Below, piece by piece: positions 1 to 6,573 of a DNA stretch of 9,638 nucleotides; positions within the stretch are counted from its first letter, which is position 1; every line of letters begins with the position of its first letter. The position numbers and the translations under genes are program-made. A model generated the notes under the pieces. The model was not told the origin of the DNA, ran no database searches, and worked only from the letters and a program-made list of their open reading frames with translations. The stretch covers positions 1 through 9,638 of the forward strand of contig QGUL01000040.1 in the NCBI GenBank assembly GCA_003242425.1. Reading direction: 5' to 3'. The stretch comes from Pseudomonadota bacterium (GTDB taxonomy: Bacteria > Pseudomonadota > Gammaproteobacteria > Burkholderiales > SG8-39).

Positions 1-307
1 ACCCCGAAAACCACATCTGGCGCGGCAGGCCCGGCCGGGGGAGCCGCCCCGGTGCGCCGTACCCGCCTGCAGCGGCTCCCGCCACAGCGTAGCTGAGGAT
101 GCGGCCGCCGCTGTAGGCGATCTGGACGGGCACCCGCGCGCTCCACGACGCCGCGCCGCCCAGAGCGGCCGCGCCGCCGCCCTGCACGCGCACCGCCGCG
201 CGGCCGCGCGCCGACATGCTGAGCGCGCTCACCACGCCCCCGCACATGGCGATGCAATGCACGCCGGAGAGCAGCCCGGTGAGGAAAGCGGTGAGCGCGA
301 GCGTCAT
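1..307 (-). CDS. TauE/SafE-like (DsbD_2-type) membrane protein, N-terminal part
   Basis: Partial: about 102 N-terminal residues are present and the 3' end lies beyond the left edge. Translation from the ATG at 307-305 begins MTLALTAFLTGLLSGVHC. A first hydrophobic helix (about residues 3-28) carries the motif HCIAMCGG (residues 17-24), typical of the sulfite-exporter TauE/SafE-like / DsbD_2-type membrane proteins often found beside cbb3 oxidase genes. An Ala/Gly/Arg-rich loop follows, then a second helix start around QIAYSGGRILSYAVAGA. The ATG overlaps the hemN stop as ATGA, so the two genes are probably translationally coupled. The family name implies sulfite export, but the Cys/His motif and the neighbours make a role in copper or redox handling for oxidase assembly just as plausible; that is inference. 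The last residues before the edge match the family less clearly, so an error there cannot be excluded. Confidence 0.75.
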   Translation of the reverse strand, partial: MTLALTAFLTGLLSGVHCIAMCGGVVSALSMSARGRAAVRVQGGGAAALGGAASWSARVPVQIAYSGGRILSYAVAGAAAGGYGAPGRLPRPGLPRQMWFSG

Positions 308-1692
308 CAGACGACTTTGGAATAGCGCGCGGCGGTCTGGCCCTGCCGCAGATAGCGGTCGAAGACCATCGCGATCGCACGTACGAACAGCCGGCCCTTG
401 GGCGTCACGGTGATCCACTCATCCTCGATCTCGACCATGCCCAGTTCCTCGTATTCGCGCAGGGCCTGCAACTCCTCGGCGAAATACTCGCGGAAGTTCA
501 CCAGATAGGCGGTCTCGATCGATTCGACCGACAGCGTGAAGTGGCACATCAGCGACTGGATCACCGCCCGGCGCAGCACGTCGTCGGCGTTGAGTTCCAC
601 GCCGCGCAGCACCGGCAGCTCGTTCCGGTCGAGGCGTTCGTAGTACTCCTCCAGGGTCTTGACGTTCTGACTGTAAGTCGCACCGACGGCGCTGATGGCC
701 GAGACGCCGAACGCGACCAGATCGCATTCCGCGCGCGTCGAATAGCCCTGGAAGTTGCGGTGCAGGTGTCCCATCTTTTGCGCCCGGGCGAGTTCGTCGT
801 CCGGCCGTGCGAAGTGGTCCATGCCGATGTACACGTACCCGGCATCGGTCAGGGTGCGGATCGCAAGCTGCAGCAGCTCGATGCGCGTGGCGGGGCTGGG
901 CAGCTCCGCCTCGTTGATGCGCCGCTGCGGCTTGAACAGCGTCGGCAGATGGGCGTAATTGTACAGCGCAATGCGGTCCGGTTTCAGGCTCAGGGTCTTG
1001 GCCAGCGTCTCGGCGAAGCGTTCCGGCGTCTGGCGCGGCAGGCCGTAGATCAGATCGATGTTGACCGATTTGAAGCGGTGCTCGCGCGCCGCGTCCACCG
1101 CCGTCTTCGTGACCTCGAAGCTCTGGATGCGGTTGACCGCCTTCTGCACGTCGGGGTCGAAATCCTGGACACCCATGGACAGGCGGTTGAAGCCGATTTC
1201 CGCCAGCACGGCGATTTTCCCGGCGCCGGCGCTGCGCGGATCGATTTCGATGGAATACTCGCCGTCGGGCGCGAACTCGAAGCGCGCGCGCTGCATGCCC
1301 ATCAGCTCGCGCAGCTCGTCCTCGGCGAGGAAGGTCGGCGTGCCCCCGCCCCAGTGCAGCTGCTCGGCCCTGCGCCGCCTGCCCAGGATGCCGGCGACGA
1401 GATCCATCTCGCGCTCCAGATAGCGCAGGTATTTGGTCGCGTGGCTGTACTGTTTGGTTATGATTTTGTTGCAGCCGCAGTAGTAGCAGAGCGTGTTGCA
1501 GAACGGCAGGTGGACGTACAGCGACAGCGGCTTGACCACGGCGAGCCGGCGCTCCGCCAGCACCTTGGCATGGCGGCGGGCGTCGTAGGCAGGCCCGAAA
1601 CGGTCGGCGGTGGGGTACGAGGTATAGCGCGGCCCCGGCCGGTCGAACCGTTGCAGAAGCGCTGCGTCAGGAATCCAGTCGATTTCGTTCAT
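307..1692 (-). CDS. hemN: Oxygen-independent coproporphyrinogen III oxidase (radical SAM)
   Basis: 461 residues, full length for HemN (E. coli HemN is of similar size). It converts coproporphyrinogen III to protoporphyrinogen IX without oxygen, using radical SAM chemistry in the cytoplasm, and so supplies haem when oxygen is scarce. Visible features are the N-terminal family signature GPRYTSYPTADRF (residues 20-32), the [4Fe-4S] motif C65-x3-C69-x2-C72 with the extra HemN cysteine C74, the SAM-binding GGGTPTF (115-121), and a C-terminal HemN_C region. The full-length match to HemN, including the N-terminal signature, separates it from the shorter HemW-like paralogues. The ATG start has only a weak ribosome site (GAG about 9 bases upstream). 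A perfect FNR box lies 57 bp upstream of the ATG, consistent with induction at low oxygen. The gene's stop overlaps the next gene's start. Confidence 0.96.
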   Translation of the reverse strand: MNEIDWIPDAALLQRFDRPGPRYTSYPTADRFGPAYDARRHAKVLAERRLAVVKPLSLYVHLPFCNTLCYYCGCNKIITKQYSHATKYLRYLEREMDLVAGILGRRRRAEQLHWGGGTPTFLAEDELRELMGMQRARFEFAPDGEYSIEIDPRSAGAGKIAVLAEIGFNRLSMGVQDFDPDVQKAVNRIQSFEVTKTAVDAAREHRFKSVNIDLIYGLPRQTPERFAETLAKTLSLKPDRIALYNYAHLPTLFKPQRRINEAELPSPATRIELLQLAIRTLTDAGYVYIGMDHFARPDDELARAQKMGHLHRNFQGYSTRAECDLVAFGVSAISAVGATYSQNVKTLEEYYERLDRNELPVLRGVELNADDVLRRAVIQSLMCHFTLSVESIETAYLVNFREYFAEELQALREYEELGMVEIEDEWITVTPKGRLFVRAIAMVFDRYLRQGQTAARYSKVV

Positions 1693-1710
1693 TGCTGGCT
1701 CGCGTGAATA

Positions 1711-1716
1711 ATTACA
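1711..1716 (-). promoter_or_regulatory. Candidate hemN -10 element
   Basis: On the minus strand this reads TGTAAT, five of six matches to TATAAT. It would start transcription near 1704, about 12 bases upstream of the hemN ATG. The FNR box centre (1749.5) would then sit near -45.5, a few bases from the classical -41.5 of an FNR-activated class II promoter. The assignment is therefore tentative. Confidence 0.4.
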
Positions 1717-1742
1717 GTCTCGCGCAAAGCCGGGGGTGCCGA

Positions 1743-1756
1743 TTGATGTGGATCAA
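1743..1756. promoter_or_regulatory. FNR/ANR box between hemN and fnr
   Basis: TTGATGTGGATCAA matches the FNR consensus TTGAT-N4-ATCAA at all ten conserved positions. It lies in the 94-bp gap between divergent hemN and fnr. It is 57 bp upstream of the hemN ATG, so it could activate hemN, and about 37 bp upstream of the fnr ATG, where it would more likely serve negative autoregulation. The regulator expected to bind it is encoded by the adjacent gene. Confidence 0.85.
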
Positions 1757-1786
1757 AACGTCCTAAAAGCGTACACTTGGGCGCCG

Positions 1787-2524
1787 ATGGACTGCGCCAA
1801 GACCACCCCCGTCAGCATTCAGCAACTCAAGAAGGTCTGCTCCACCTGCAGCCTGCGCGAGTTGTGTCTGCCCATGGGCCTTTCGCCCGAGGAAATCGAG
1901 CAGCTCGATCATCTGGTCTACACGCGCAAGCGCGTCAAGCGCGGCGAAAGCCTCTACCGGGCGGGCGATCCGTTCACCTCGCTCAACGCGGTCCGCACCG
2001 GCTTCTTCAAGAGCACGGTGGTCCTGGAGGACGGTCGCGATCAGGTCACCGGCTTTCACATGCCGGGCGAGATCATGGGGCTCGACGGCATCGGCACCGA
2101 CCGCCACACCGTCAGCACCATCGCCCTGGAAGACAGCGAAGTCTGCATCATCCCCTACTCGCGGCTGGAGGAACTGTCTCACAAGGTGCGCAGCCTGCAG
2201 AGCCAGTTCCACAAGATGATGAGCCGCGAAATCGTGCGCGACCAGGGCGTGATGATGCTGCTCGGGACCATGCGCGCGGAAGAGCGGCTGGCCGCCTTCC
2301 TGCTCAACCTCTCGCAGCGCTTCGGCGCCCGCGGCTACTCCCCCACCGAGTTCAACCTGCGCATGACGCGCGAGGAGATCGGCAGCTATCTGGGGCTCAA
2401 GCTCGAGACCATCAGCCGCACCTTCTCCAAATTCCAGGAACAGGGCCTCATCACGGTGCGGCAGAAGCACGTGCGCATCGAGGATCTCAAGGGGCTGCGC
2501 CGGCTGCTCGGCCGCGAGTGCTGA
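1787..2524 (+). CDS. fnr: FNR-family oxygen-sensing transcription regulator
   Basis: 245 residues from the ATG at 1787. In the cytoplasm FNR proteins bind a [4Fe-4S] cluster under low oxygen, dimerise and bind TTGAT-N4-ATCAA sites. The four expected cluster cysteines are present: C18, C21 and C27 (CSTCSLRELC, the C-x2-C-x5-C pattern) and C120 in DSEVCIIP. A cyclic-nucleotide-binding-like barrel covers roughly residues 35-125, followed by the dimerisation helix to about 155. The C-terminal helix-turn-helix has MTREEIGSYLGLKLETISR (residues 193-211), including the E207/S210/R211 set that contacts TTGAT. The frame is open back to a GTG at 1736, but that extension would translate the FNR box and adds residues unlike the family, so I prefer ATG 1787, although its ribosome site is weak. 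It is divergent from hemN and is the likely regulator of the oxidase genes. In other species the same gene is called anr or fnrL. Confidence 0.95.
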   Translation: MDCAKTTPVSIQQLKKVCSTCSLRELCLPMGLSPEEIEQLDHLVYTRKRVKRGESLYRAGDPFTSLNAVRTGFFKSTVVLEDGRDQVTGFHMPGEIMGLDGIGTDRHTVSTIALEDSEVCIIPYSRLEELSHKVRSLQSQFHKMMSREIVRDQGVMMLLGTMRAEERLAAFLLNLSQRFGARGYSPTEFNLRMTREEIGSYLGLKLETISRTFSKFQEQGLITVRQKHVRIEDLKGLRRLLGREC

Positions 2525-2546
2525 GCCGGCGCACCGGCCCGGCCCG

Positions 2547-2570
2547 CGCCCCGGCGCGCCGGCCGGGGCG
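2547..2570. terminator. GC-rich hairpin between convergent fnr and uspA-like genes
   Basis: CGCCCCGG pairs perfectly with CCGGGGCG across an 8-base loop, 22 bases after the fnr stop and 23 bases beyond the uspA-like stop on the other strand. Neither strand has a clean run of T directly after the stem, so it is not a textbook intrinsic terminator. Its position between two convergent genes suggests a transcription end for one or both. A weaker A/T-rich stem lies at 2571-2602. Confidence 0.4.
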
Positions 2571-2593
2571 TTCCGAAAAATGCCCTCCCGTTT

Positions 2594-3037
2594 TTAGCGG
2601 AATACGAGCACCGGCACCTTCGAGGTGGCCAGCACTCTTTGCGTCACGCTGCCGAGCAGCAGCGACTTGACGGCGCCGTAGCCGCGCGAGCCCATGAAAA
2701 TCGCGTCGCACTTGTTCTTGGTCGCCGCGTTGACGATCCCCTCGGCGGGCGAGACCGGCTCATCCACGAGGGTCTTGCACGGCACCTCGTTCTTGGCCGC
2801 GATGGCCGCCACGTCCTTGACCACGCGTTCGGCCTGCTCGCGCGTGCGCTTCTGCAGCGTCTTCACCGCCGTCGGGCTGGCCGCGATGCCTTCGTCCCCG
2901 TAGTAGCGCTCGAGCCGCTCCAGGCCCGTGTAGATCGTCACGCTGGCGCCCAGGCGCTTGGCGAGCTGGATGCCGGCCTTGGCGGCCTTCAGCGACACGG
3001 GCGAACGGTCGATGGGGATCAGAATATTCTTGAACAT
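2594..3037 (-). CDS. Universal stress protein, UspA family
   Basis: 147 residues, one Usp domain of normal length. It starts MFKNILIPIDRS, with the conserved Asp at residue 10. The nucleotide-binding motif G-x2-G-x9-G-S is intact at residues 116-130 (from GSRGYG to LLLGS), so this belongs to the ATP-binding class. The last strand is VPVLVF. These cytoplasmic proteins help cells survive stress such as oxygen or energy limitation; the specific role here is unknown. A good ribosome site, GGAGG, lies 8 bases before the ATG. The gene begins 24 bases after the small membrane protein gene on the same strand and is probably the last gene of the ccoG-ccoH transcript. That suggests co-expression with the oxidase assembly genes at low oxygen (inference). 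Confidence 0.93.
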   Translation of the reverse strand: MFKNILIPIDRSPVSLKAAKAGIQLAKRLGASVTIYTGLERLERYYGDEGIAASPTAVKTLQKRTREQAERVVKDVAAIAAKNEVPCKTLVDEPVSPAEGIVNAATKNKCDAIFMGSRGYGAVKSLLLGSVTQRVLATSKVPVLVFR

Positions 3038-3061
3038 TCCACTTTCCTCCTTCTTGGCTTG

Positions 3062-3358
3062 TCAGCAACAGGTGTCTTCTTCCCGTTTCGGGCACCCCAC
3101 CGGCCTTTGCGCCGGCTTCAGGGGACAGCGGTTGATCTCGTCGGCGGTGCGCTGGAAGAAACAGGTCAAGGCGCTCGAGGTGGAAGCGAACAGCCAGAGC
3201 AGGAAGAAGGCCACCGTGTAGACCGCGAGCCGGCTGTACTCGTGCGGCTGGCCGAATATGTGCAGGCTCATCGGATCGATCAACGTGAACAGGAAGGCCT
3301 CCGCGCCCGTCGCCACAATAAAACCCGGCCACAACACCCAAATCGCACGCTGCATCAT
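3062..3358 (-). CDS. Small two-helix membrane protein with cysteine-rich C-terminal tail
   Basis: 98 residues from the ATG at 3358, chosen because GGAGGAG (3371-3365) lies 6 bases before it. The frame is open a little further, to a GTG at 3373, but that start would lie in the ribosome site. Two membrane helices are visible, at about residues 7-27 (WVLWPGFIVATGAEAFLFTL) and 43-65 (RLAVYTVAFFLLWLFASTSS). A short loop between them contains DPMSLHIFGQP. The tail holds C66, C78, C89 and a terminal Cys-Cys pair (97-98), with segments CFFQRTADEINRCP and GCPKR. I recall similar unnamed proteins beside cbb3 genes in betaproteobacteria but cannot confirm this here, and I know no established function. 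It sits between ccoH and a uspA-like gene on the same strand. The cysteines and context make metal or redox handling during oxidase assembly a reasonable guess only. Confidence 0.85.
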   Translation of the reverse strand: MMQRAIWVLWPGFIVATGAEAFLFTLIDPMSLHIFGQPHEYSRLAVYTVAFFLLWLFASTSSALTCFFQRTADEINRCPLKPAQRPVGCPKREEDTCC

Positions 3359-3379
3359 CACTAGCTCCTCCACTAGTTG

Positions 3380-3904
3380 TTAGCGTGCCGCACTCCCCTC
3401 CAACAAAAGTTGCGACGCGCTCGTGTGCCAGGTGCCGCTCAGCCGCCAGGTTGCAGCCTCGTCCTCCAGGACCACGTGCCAGCGACCTGCCGACAAAGCG
3501 GCGACGGTGCTTTCGTACATCGATCCGCCCAGCGGGTGCAGGGTCACGATCTGATCCTCGCCCGCCCGGGTTGGATGGACAAAGCGTAGCAAAAGTGGCG
3601 CCCCTTGCGTCGGCTGGCCGTGCACAAGTACACGCACGACCCGCCGATCCTCGCTGAAAGTCAGCACGGCGCGCAGCCCCAGCTCGGCGGCGCGCTGCTT
3701 CTTGTCGAGCACTTCGTTGATGGCCAGGCCCTGCTTGTAGTAGTCGTCGACCACCAGGCCGTCGTCGGACTGCAAGGCCAGCCACAGCATGATGCCGCCC
3801 AGCACCAGCGAAGCGGCCGGGATGGCCATGAGGATCCAGGGCCAGGGATGCTTGTACCAGGGTCCGCCTTCCGGCTCGGGCGTGCGTTGTGGCTGTCGCT
3901 TCAC
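3380..3904 (-). CDS. ccoH: Cbb3 oxidase assembly protein CcoH (FixH family)
   Basis: 174 residues. The start is GTG at 3904-3902, overlapping the ccoG stop as GTGA, which points to translational coupling. There is one membrane helix near the N-terminus (about residues 22-44). It is followed by the FixH-family hallmark DDYYKQG (53-59) and a periplasmic beta-rich FixH domain to the end. CcoH is a membrane-anchored assembly factor that associates with the cbb3 oxidase subunits and is needed for a stable complex. The gene lies directly behind ccoG, the usual arrangement, and 21 bases before the next gene. Family membership is clear from the DDYYKQG motif, length and position. Confidence 0.92.
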   Translation of the reverse strand: MKRQPQRTPEPEGGPWYKHPWPWILMAIPAASLVLGGIMLWLALQSDDGLVVDDYYKQGLAINEVLDKKQRAAELGLRAVLTFSEDRRVVRVLVHGQPTQGAPLLLRFVHPTRAGEDQIVTLHPLGGSMYESTVAALSAGRWHVVLEDEAATWRLSGTWHTSASQLLLEGSAAR

Positions 3905-5328
3905 TGGACGATGAACACCGAGTCTTCGACTGCGGCGATCGACGGGTCGTCAACCGCCTGGACCTGGATGAGGATCTTGTGCGCCCCCCTGTCCGCCATC
4001 CCGCCTTCGATGCGCAGGCGCAGCGGTACCTGGCGCGTCGTGGCCGCGGGCACCTGTATCACATCGTCGCTCGCCACGTGCAGGCTTTCCAGCCCGGTGG
4101 CGGTGATGCGGTAGGTGTGCGGCATTTCCTGCGTGTTCATGATCTGGACGCGGTAGACGTTCTCGAGCAGACCGTCCTCCACTTCGCGCATCAGGCTGGC
4201 GCGGTCGCGTATCACGTCGACCTTAAGGGGCACGCGCGTATACAGCGAATAGGCCGTCACGCTGATGATACCGAGCAGGATGACGCTGTAAGCCAGCACG
4301 CGCGGGCGGAACACGCGCTTGAGCATCTGGCTGAAGGACCAGCCGTTGGCCAGCCCGTTCTCGGTCGTGTAGCGGATCAGGCCGCGCGGATAGCCCATCT
4401 TGTCCATCACCTGGTTGCAGGCGTCGATACAGGCGGCGCAGCCGATGCATTCGTATTGCAGGCCGTTGCGGATGTCGATGCCGGTCGGACAGACCTGCAC
4501 GCACATCGTGCAGTCGATACAGTCGCCCAGCCCCTGCGCCTTATGGTCGACCTTGCGGCCGCGCGCCCCGCGCGGTTCACCGCGGCCGGCGTCGTAGGTC
4601 ACGACCATGGTGTCGCGGTCGAACATCACGCCCTGGAAGCGTGCGTAGGGGCACATGTACTTGCAGACCTGCTCGCGCATGAAGCCCGCGTTGCCGTAGG
4701 TGGCGAAGCTGTAGAACAGCAGCCAGAAGGTGGCCCAGGGGCCGATGTCGAAATTGAGGATGTCGGCGCCGAGTTCGCGGATCGGGGTGAAATAGCCGAC
4801 GAAGGTGAAGCCGGTCCACAGCGCCACCGCGATCCAGGCGCCGTGCTTGGCGGCCTTGATGGCGAACTTGCGCGGCGACATCGGCTCGGCGTCGAGCCGC
4901 ATGCGGCGCTGGCGGTCGCCCTCGATCTTGCGTTCGATCCACATGAAGATCTCGGTGTAGACCGTCTGCGGACAGGCGTAGCCGCACCACAGGCGCCCGC
5001 CGATCGCCGTGAACAGGAACAGCGAATAGGCGCAGATGATCAGCAGCGCCGTGAGATAGATGAAGTCCTGCGGCCAGAAGACGTAGCCGAAGATGTAGAA
5101 CTTGCGCGCGGCCAGGTCGAACAGCACGGCCTGGCGGCCGTTCCACTCCAGCCAGCACAGCCCGTAGAAGACGAGCTGGGTGAACCAGACGAGCGTCCAT
5201 CGCCAGGCGGCGAACCACCCGTGCACAGCGCGCGGGTAGATCTTCTTGCGTACCTCGTAAAGGCTTTGTTCGACCTCGTCGATCGCGCCGGCCTGCACGA
5301 CCGGGATCTCTTCTAACCGGCGACTCAC
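3901..5328 (-). CDS. ccoG: CcoG/FixG/RdxA-type cupric reductase, polyferredoxin-like membrane protein
   Basis: 475 residues, normal length. CcoG is a cytoplasmic-membrane Fe-S protein that reduces Cu(II) to Cu(I) for cbb3 oxidase assembly. Several membrane helices lie between about residues 45 and 215 and another at about 345-361. The family cysteines C115/C119 (WCGYACPQTVYTE) and C222/C226 (VCKYMCPYARFQ) are present. A ferredoxin domain with two complete [4Fe-4S] motifs follows: C270-x2-C273-x2-C276-x3-C280-P and C294-x2-C297-x2-C300-x3-C304. The C-terminal part (about 365-475) is the Ig-like FixG_C domain in the periplasm. The GTG start at 5328 is supported by GGAG six bases upstream. A strong terminator separates it from ccoP, so it probably has its own promoter or depends on readthrough; I see no clear FNR box in the 100-bp gap. 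Confidence 0.96.
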   Translation of the reverse strand: MSRRLEEIPVVQAGAIDEVEQSLYEVRKKIYPRAVHGWFAAWRWTLVWFTQLVFYGLCWLEWNGRQAVLFDLAARKFYIFGYVFWPQDFIYLTALLIICAYSLFLFTAIGGRLWCGYACPQTVYTEIFMWIERKIEGDRQRRMRLDAEPMSPRKFAIKAAKHGAWIAVALWTGFTFVGYFTPIRELGADILNFDIGPWATFWLLFYSFATYGNAGFMREQVCKYMCPYARFQGVMFDRDTMVVTYDAGRGEPRGARGRKVDHKAQGLGDCIDCTMCVQVCPTGIDIRNGLQYECIGCAACIDACNQVMDKMGYPRGLIRYTTENGLANGWSFSQMLKRVFRPRVLAYSVILLGIISVTAYSLYTRVPLKVDVIRDRASLMREVEDGLLENVYRVQIMNTQEMPHTYRITATGLESLHVASDDVIQVPAATTRQVPLRLRIEGGMADRGAHKILIQVQAVDDPSIAAVEDSVFIVQ

Positions 5329-5368
5329 GCTCTGCTCCGTATCAGAAACTTGCTGCTTCGTGCCCGTG

Positions 5369-5404
5369 AAAAAAAAGAACGCGCGGGCCCGTGTTGCCCG
5401 CGCG
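5369..5404 (-). terminator. Intrinsic terminator after ccoP
   Basis: On the minus strand CGCGCGGGC pairs perfectly with GCCCGCGCG (9 bp) across a 7-base loop, followed by TTCTTTTTTTT. This is a textbook rho-independent terminator 24 bases after the ccoP stop. It should end most ccoNOQP transcripts before ccoG. No similar T-run follows the stem on the plus strand. Confidence 0.9.
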
Positions 5405-5428
5405 ATTCGTGTCTTTCAGACCACGTGC

Positions 5429-6409
5429 TCAGGACGACTGTCCCACTTTGACCGGCTCGGCCTGACCCGGTTCGCTCTTGTCCGGCTCGGCCAGCGGATT
5501 CCGTTGCGGCGGAGTGTTGGACAGGCTCCAGATATAAGCGGCCAACACGTGAATTTTAGATTCGCCGAGGAAATCCTTCCACGCCGGCATGACGTTGTTG
5601 CGGCCCTTGGTGATCGTTTCGACGATCGTCGCCTCGGAGCTGCCGTACAGCCAGACGTTGTCGGTCAGGTTCGGCGCGCCGAGCATCTTGTTGCCGGTGC
5701 CGTCGGCGCCGTGACAGACCGCGCAGTTCTGCGCGAACAGCGGCTTGCCGCGCGAGGCGCGGATCGAGTCGTGCGGCAGCCCCGAGAGCGAACGCACATA
5801 GTGCGCCACGTCGCGGGTACCGTCGCTGCCGAGCACCGCACCAAGGGGCGGCATCACACCGTTGCGGCCGTTGGTGATGGTCGCCACGATGGTCTGCGGA
5901 TCGCCGCCATACAGCCAGTCGTTGTCGGTGAGGTTCGGGAAGCCCTTGCTGCCGCGCGCGTCCGAAGCGTGGCACTGCGCACAGTAGTTGAGGTACATGT
6001 TCTGCCCCATCGCGATGGCGGCAGGGTCGGCGGCCACCTCCTCGATCGACATCTGGGCGTACTTGGCATAGAGCGGCCCGAACTTCTGTTCGGCCTGGCG
6101 CTGCTCTTCCTCGTAGCGCTTGGCCGAGCTCCAGCCGAGGGTCCCCTCCCAGAAGCCAAGGCCCGGGTAGAACACCAGATAGCCGAGCGCGAAGACGATC
6201 GTGATGTAGAACAGCCAGCGCCACCAGTTGGGCAGCGGGTTGTTCAGTTCCTGCAGGTCTTCGTCCCACACGTGGCCGGTGGTTTCCACCTTCGCACCCG
6301 GCACGCGCCGCTTGCTTTGCGACTGCAGCAGGATCGCGCAGCCGATGATCGATGCGAGGGTGATGATGCCGACGTAATACCCCCAGAAGCTGCTGACGAA
6401 ATCGGTCAT
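5429..6409 (-). CDS. ccoP: Cbb3-type cytochrome c oxidase subunit III (dihaem cytochrome c)
   Basis: 326 residues. CcoP is the membrane-anchored dihaem cytochrome that passes electrons from soluble cytochrome c to CcoO and CcoN. The N-terminal FixP_N part has two helices (about residues 7-28 and 63-83), with the conserved HVWDEDLQELNNPLPNWW segment between them. Two periplasmic cytochrome c domains follow. Haem 1 is C143-x2-C146-H147 with M186 (GVMPP) as probable axial ligand. Haem 2 is C229-x2-C232-H233 with M274 (NVMPAW). Both domains contain a similar NLTDN-x-WLYG segment, evidence of internal duplication. A Pro/Glu/Lys-rich tail of about 28 residues follows the last helix. The ATG overlaps the ccoQ stop (ATGA). 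A strong terminator follows the gene. Confidence 0.97.
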   Translation of the reverse strand: MTDFVSSFWGYYVGIITLASIIGCAILLQSQSKRRVPGAKVETTGHVWDEDLQELNNPLPNWWRWLFYITIVFALGYLVFYPGLGFWEGTLGWSSAKRYEEEQRQAEQKFGPLYAKYAQMSIEEVAADPAAIAMGQNMYLNYCAQCHASDARGSKGFPNLTDNDWLYGGDPQTIVATITNGRNGVMPPLGAVLGSDGTRDVAHYVRSLSGLPHDSIRASRGKPLFAQNCAVCHGADGTGNKMLGAPNLTDNVWLYGSSEATIVETITKGRNNVMPAWKDFLGESKIHVLAAYIWSLSNTPPQRNPLAEPDKSEPGQAEPVKVGQSS

Positions 6410-6564
6410 TGCCGTGCCCCCGTGTCCTCTTCTTCTTCAAGTACAGATTTCGCGGCGCGCTCGAATCCCGCCTTGCTCCACGGACCGTAGGCCCACAGCA
6501 CGATGCCGATGAACGACAGGAAGCTCAGTACGGTGATCAACGCGCGCAGATCGTTCAGTTCCAT
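6406..6564 (-). CDS. ccoQ: Cbb3-type oxidase small subunit CcoQ (FixQ family)
   Basis: 52 residues, translated by hand from the ATG at 6564 to the TGA at 6408-6406. One membrane helix covers about residues 7-27 (ALITVLSFLSFIGIVLWAY), followed by the family-typical WAYGPWSK and an acidic tail (EEEED). CcoQ is a single-helix subunit of the cbb3 oxidase thought to stabilise the complex and its interaction with CcoP. It starts 9 bases after the ccoO stop, with an AAGG-type ribosome site overlapping the ccoO end, and its stop overlaps the ccoP ATG. Position between ccoO and ccoP, length and sequence all agree with FixQ. Confidence 0.92.
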   Translation of the reverse strand: MELNDLRALITVLSFLSFIGIVLWAYGPWSKAGFERAAKSVLEEEEDTGARQ

Positions 6565-6573
6565 GATTGCGCC

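Noticed and set aside
541..1707. Plus-strand open frame of 388 codons
   Set aside because: Antisense to hemN, which has full-length conservation and catalytic motifs; the plus frame shows none.
1736..1786. N-terminal extension of fnr from GTG 1736
   Set aside because: It would place the perfect FNR box inside the coding region and adds 17 residues unlike the family.
2571..2602. A/T-rich stem (TTCCGAAAAA with TTTTT-ag-CGGAA) as a uspA terminator
   Set aside because: It has a two-base bulge, overlaps the end of the coding sequence and is not followed by a T-run; too weak to list as a feature.
3889..5316. Plus-strand open frame of 475 codons
   Set aside because: Antisense to ccoG almost codon for codon; ccoG has complete Fe-S motifs.
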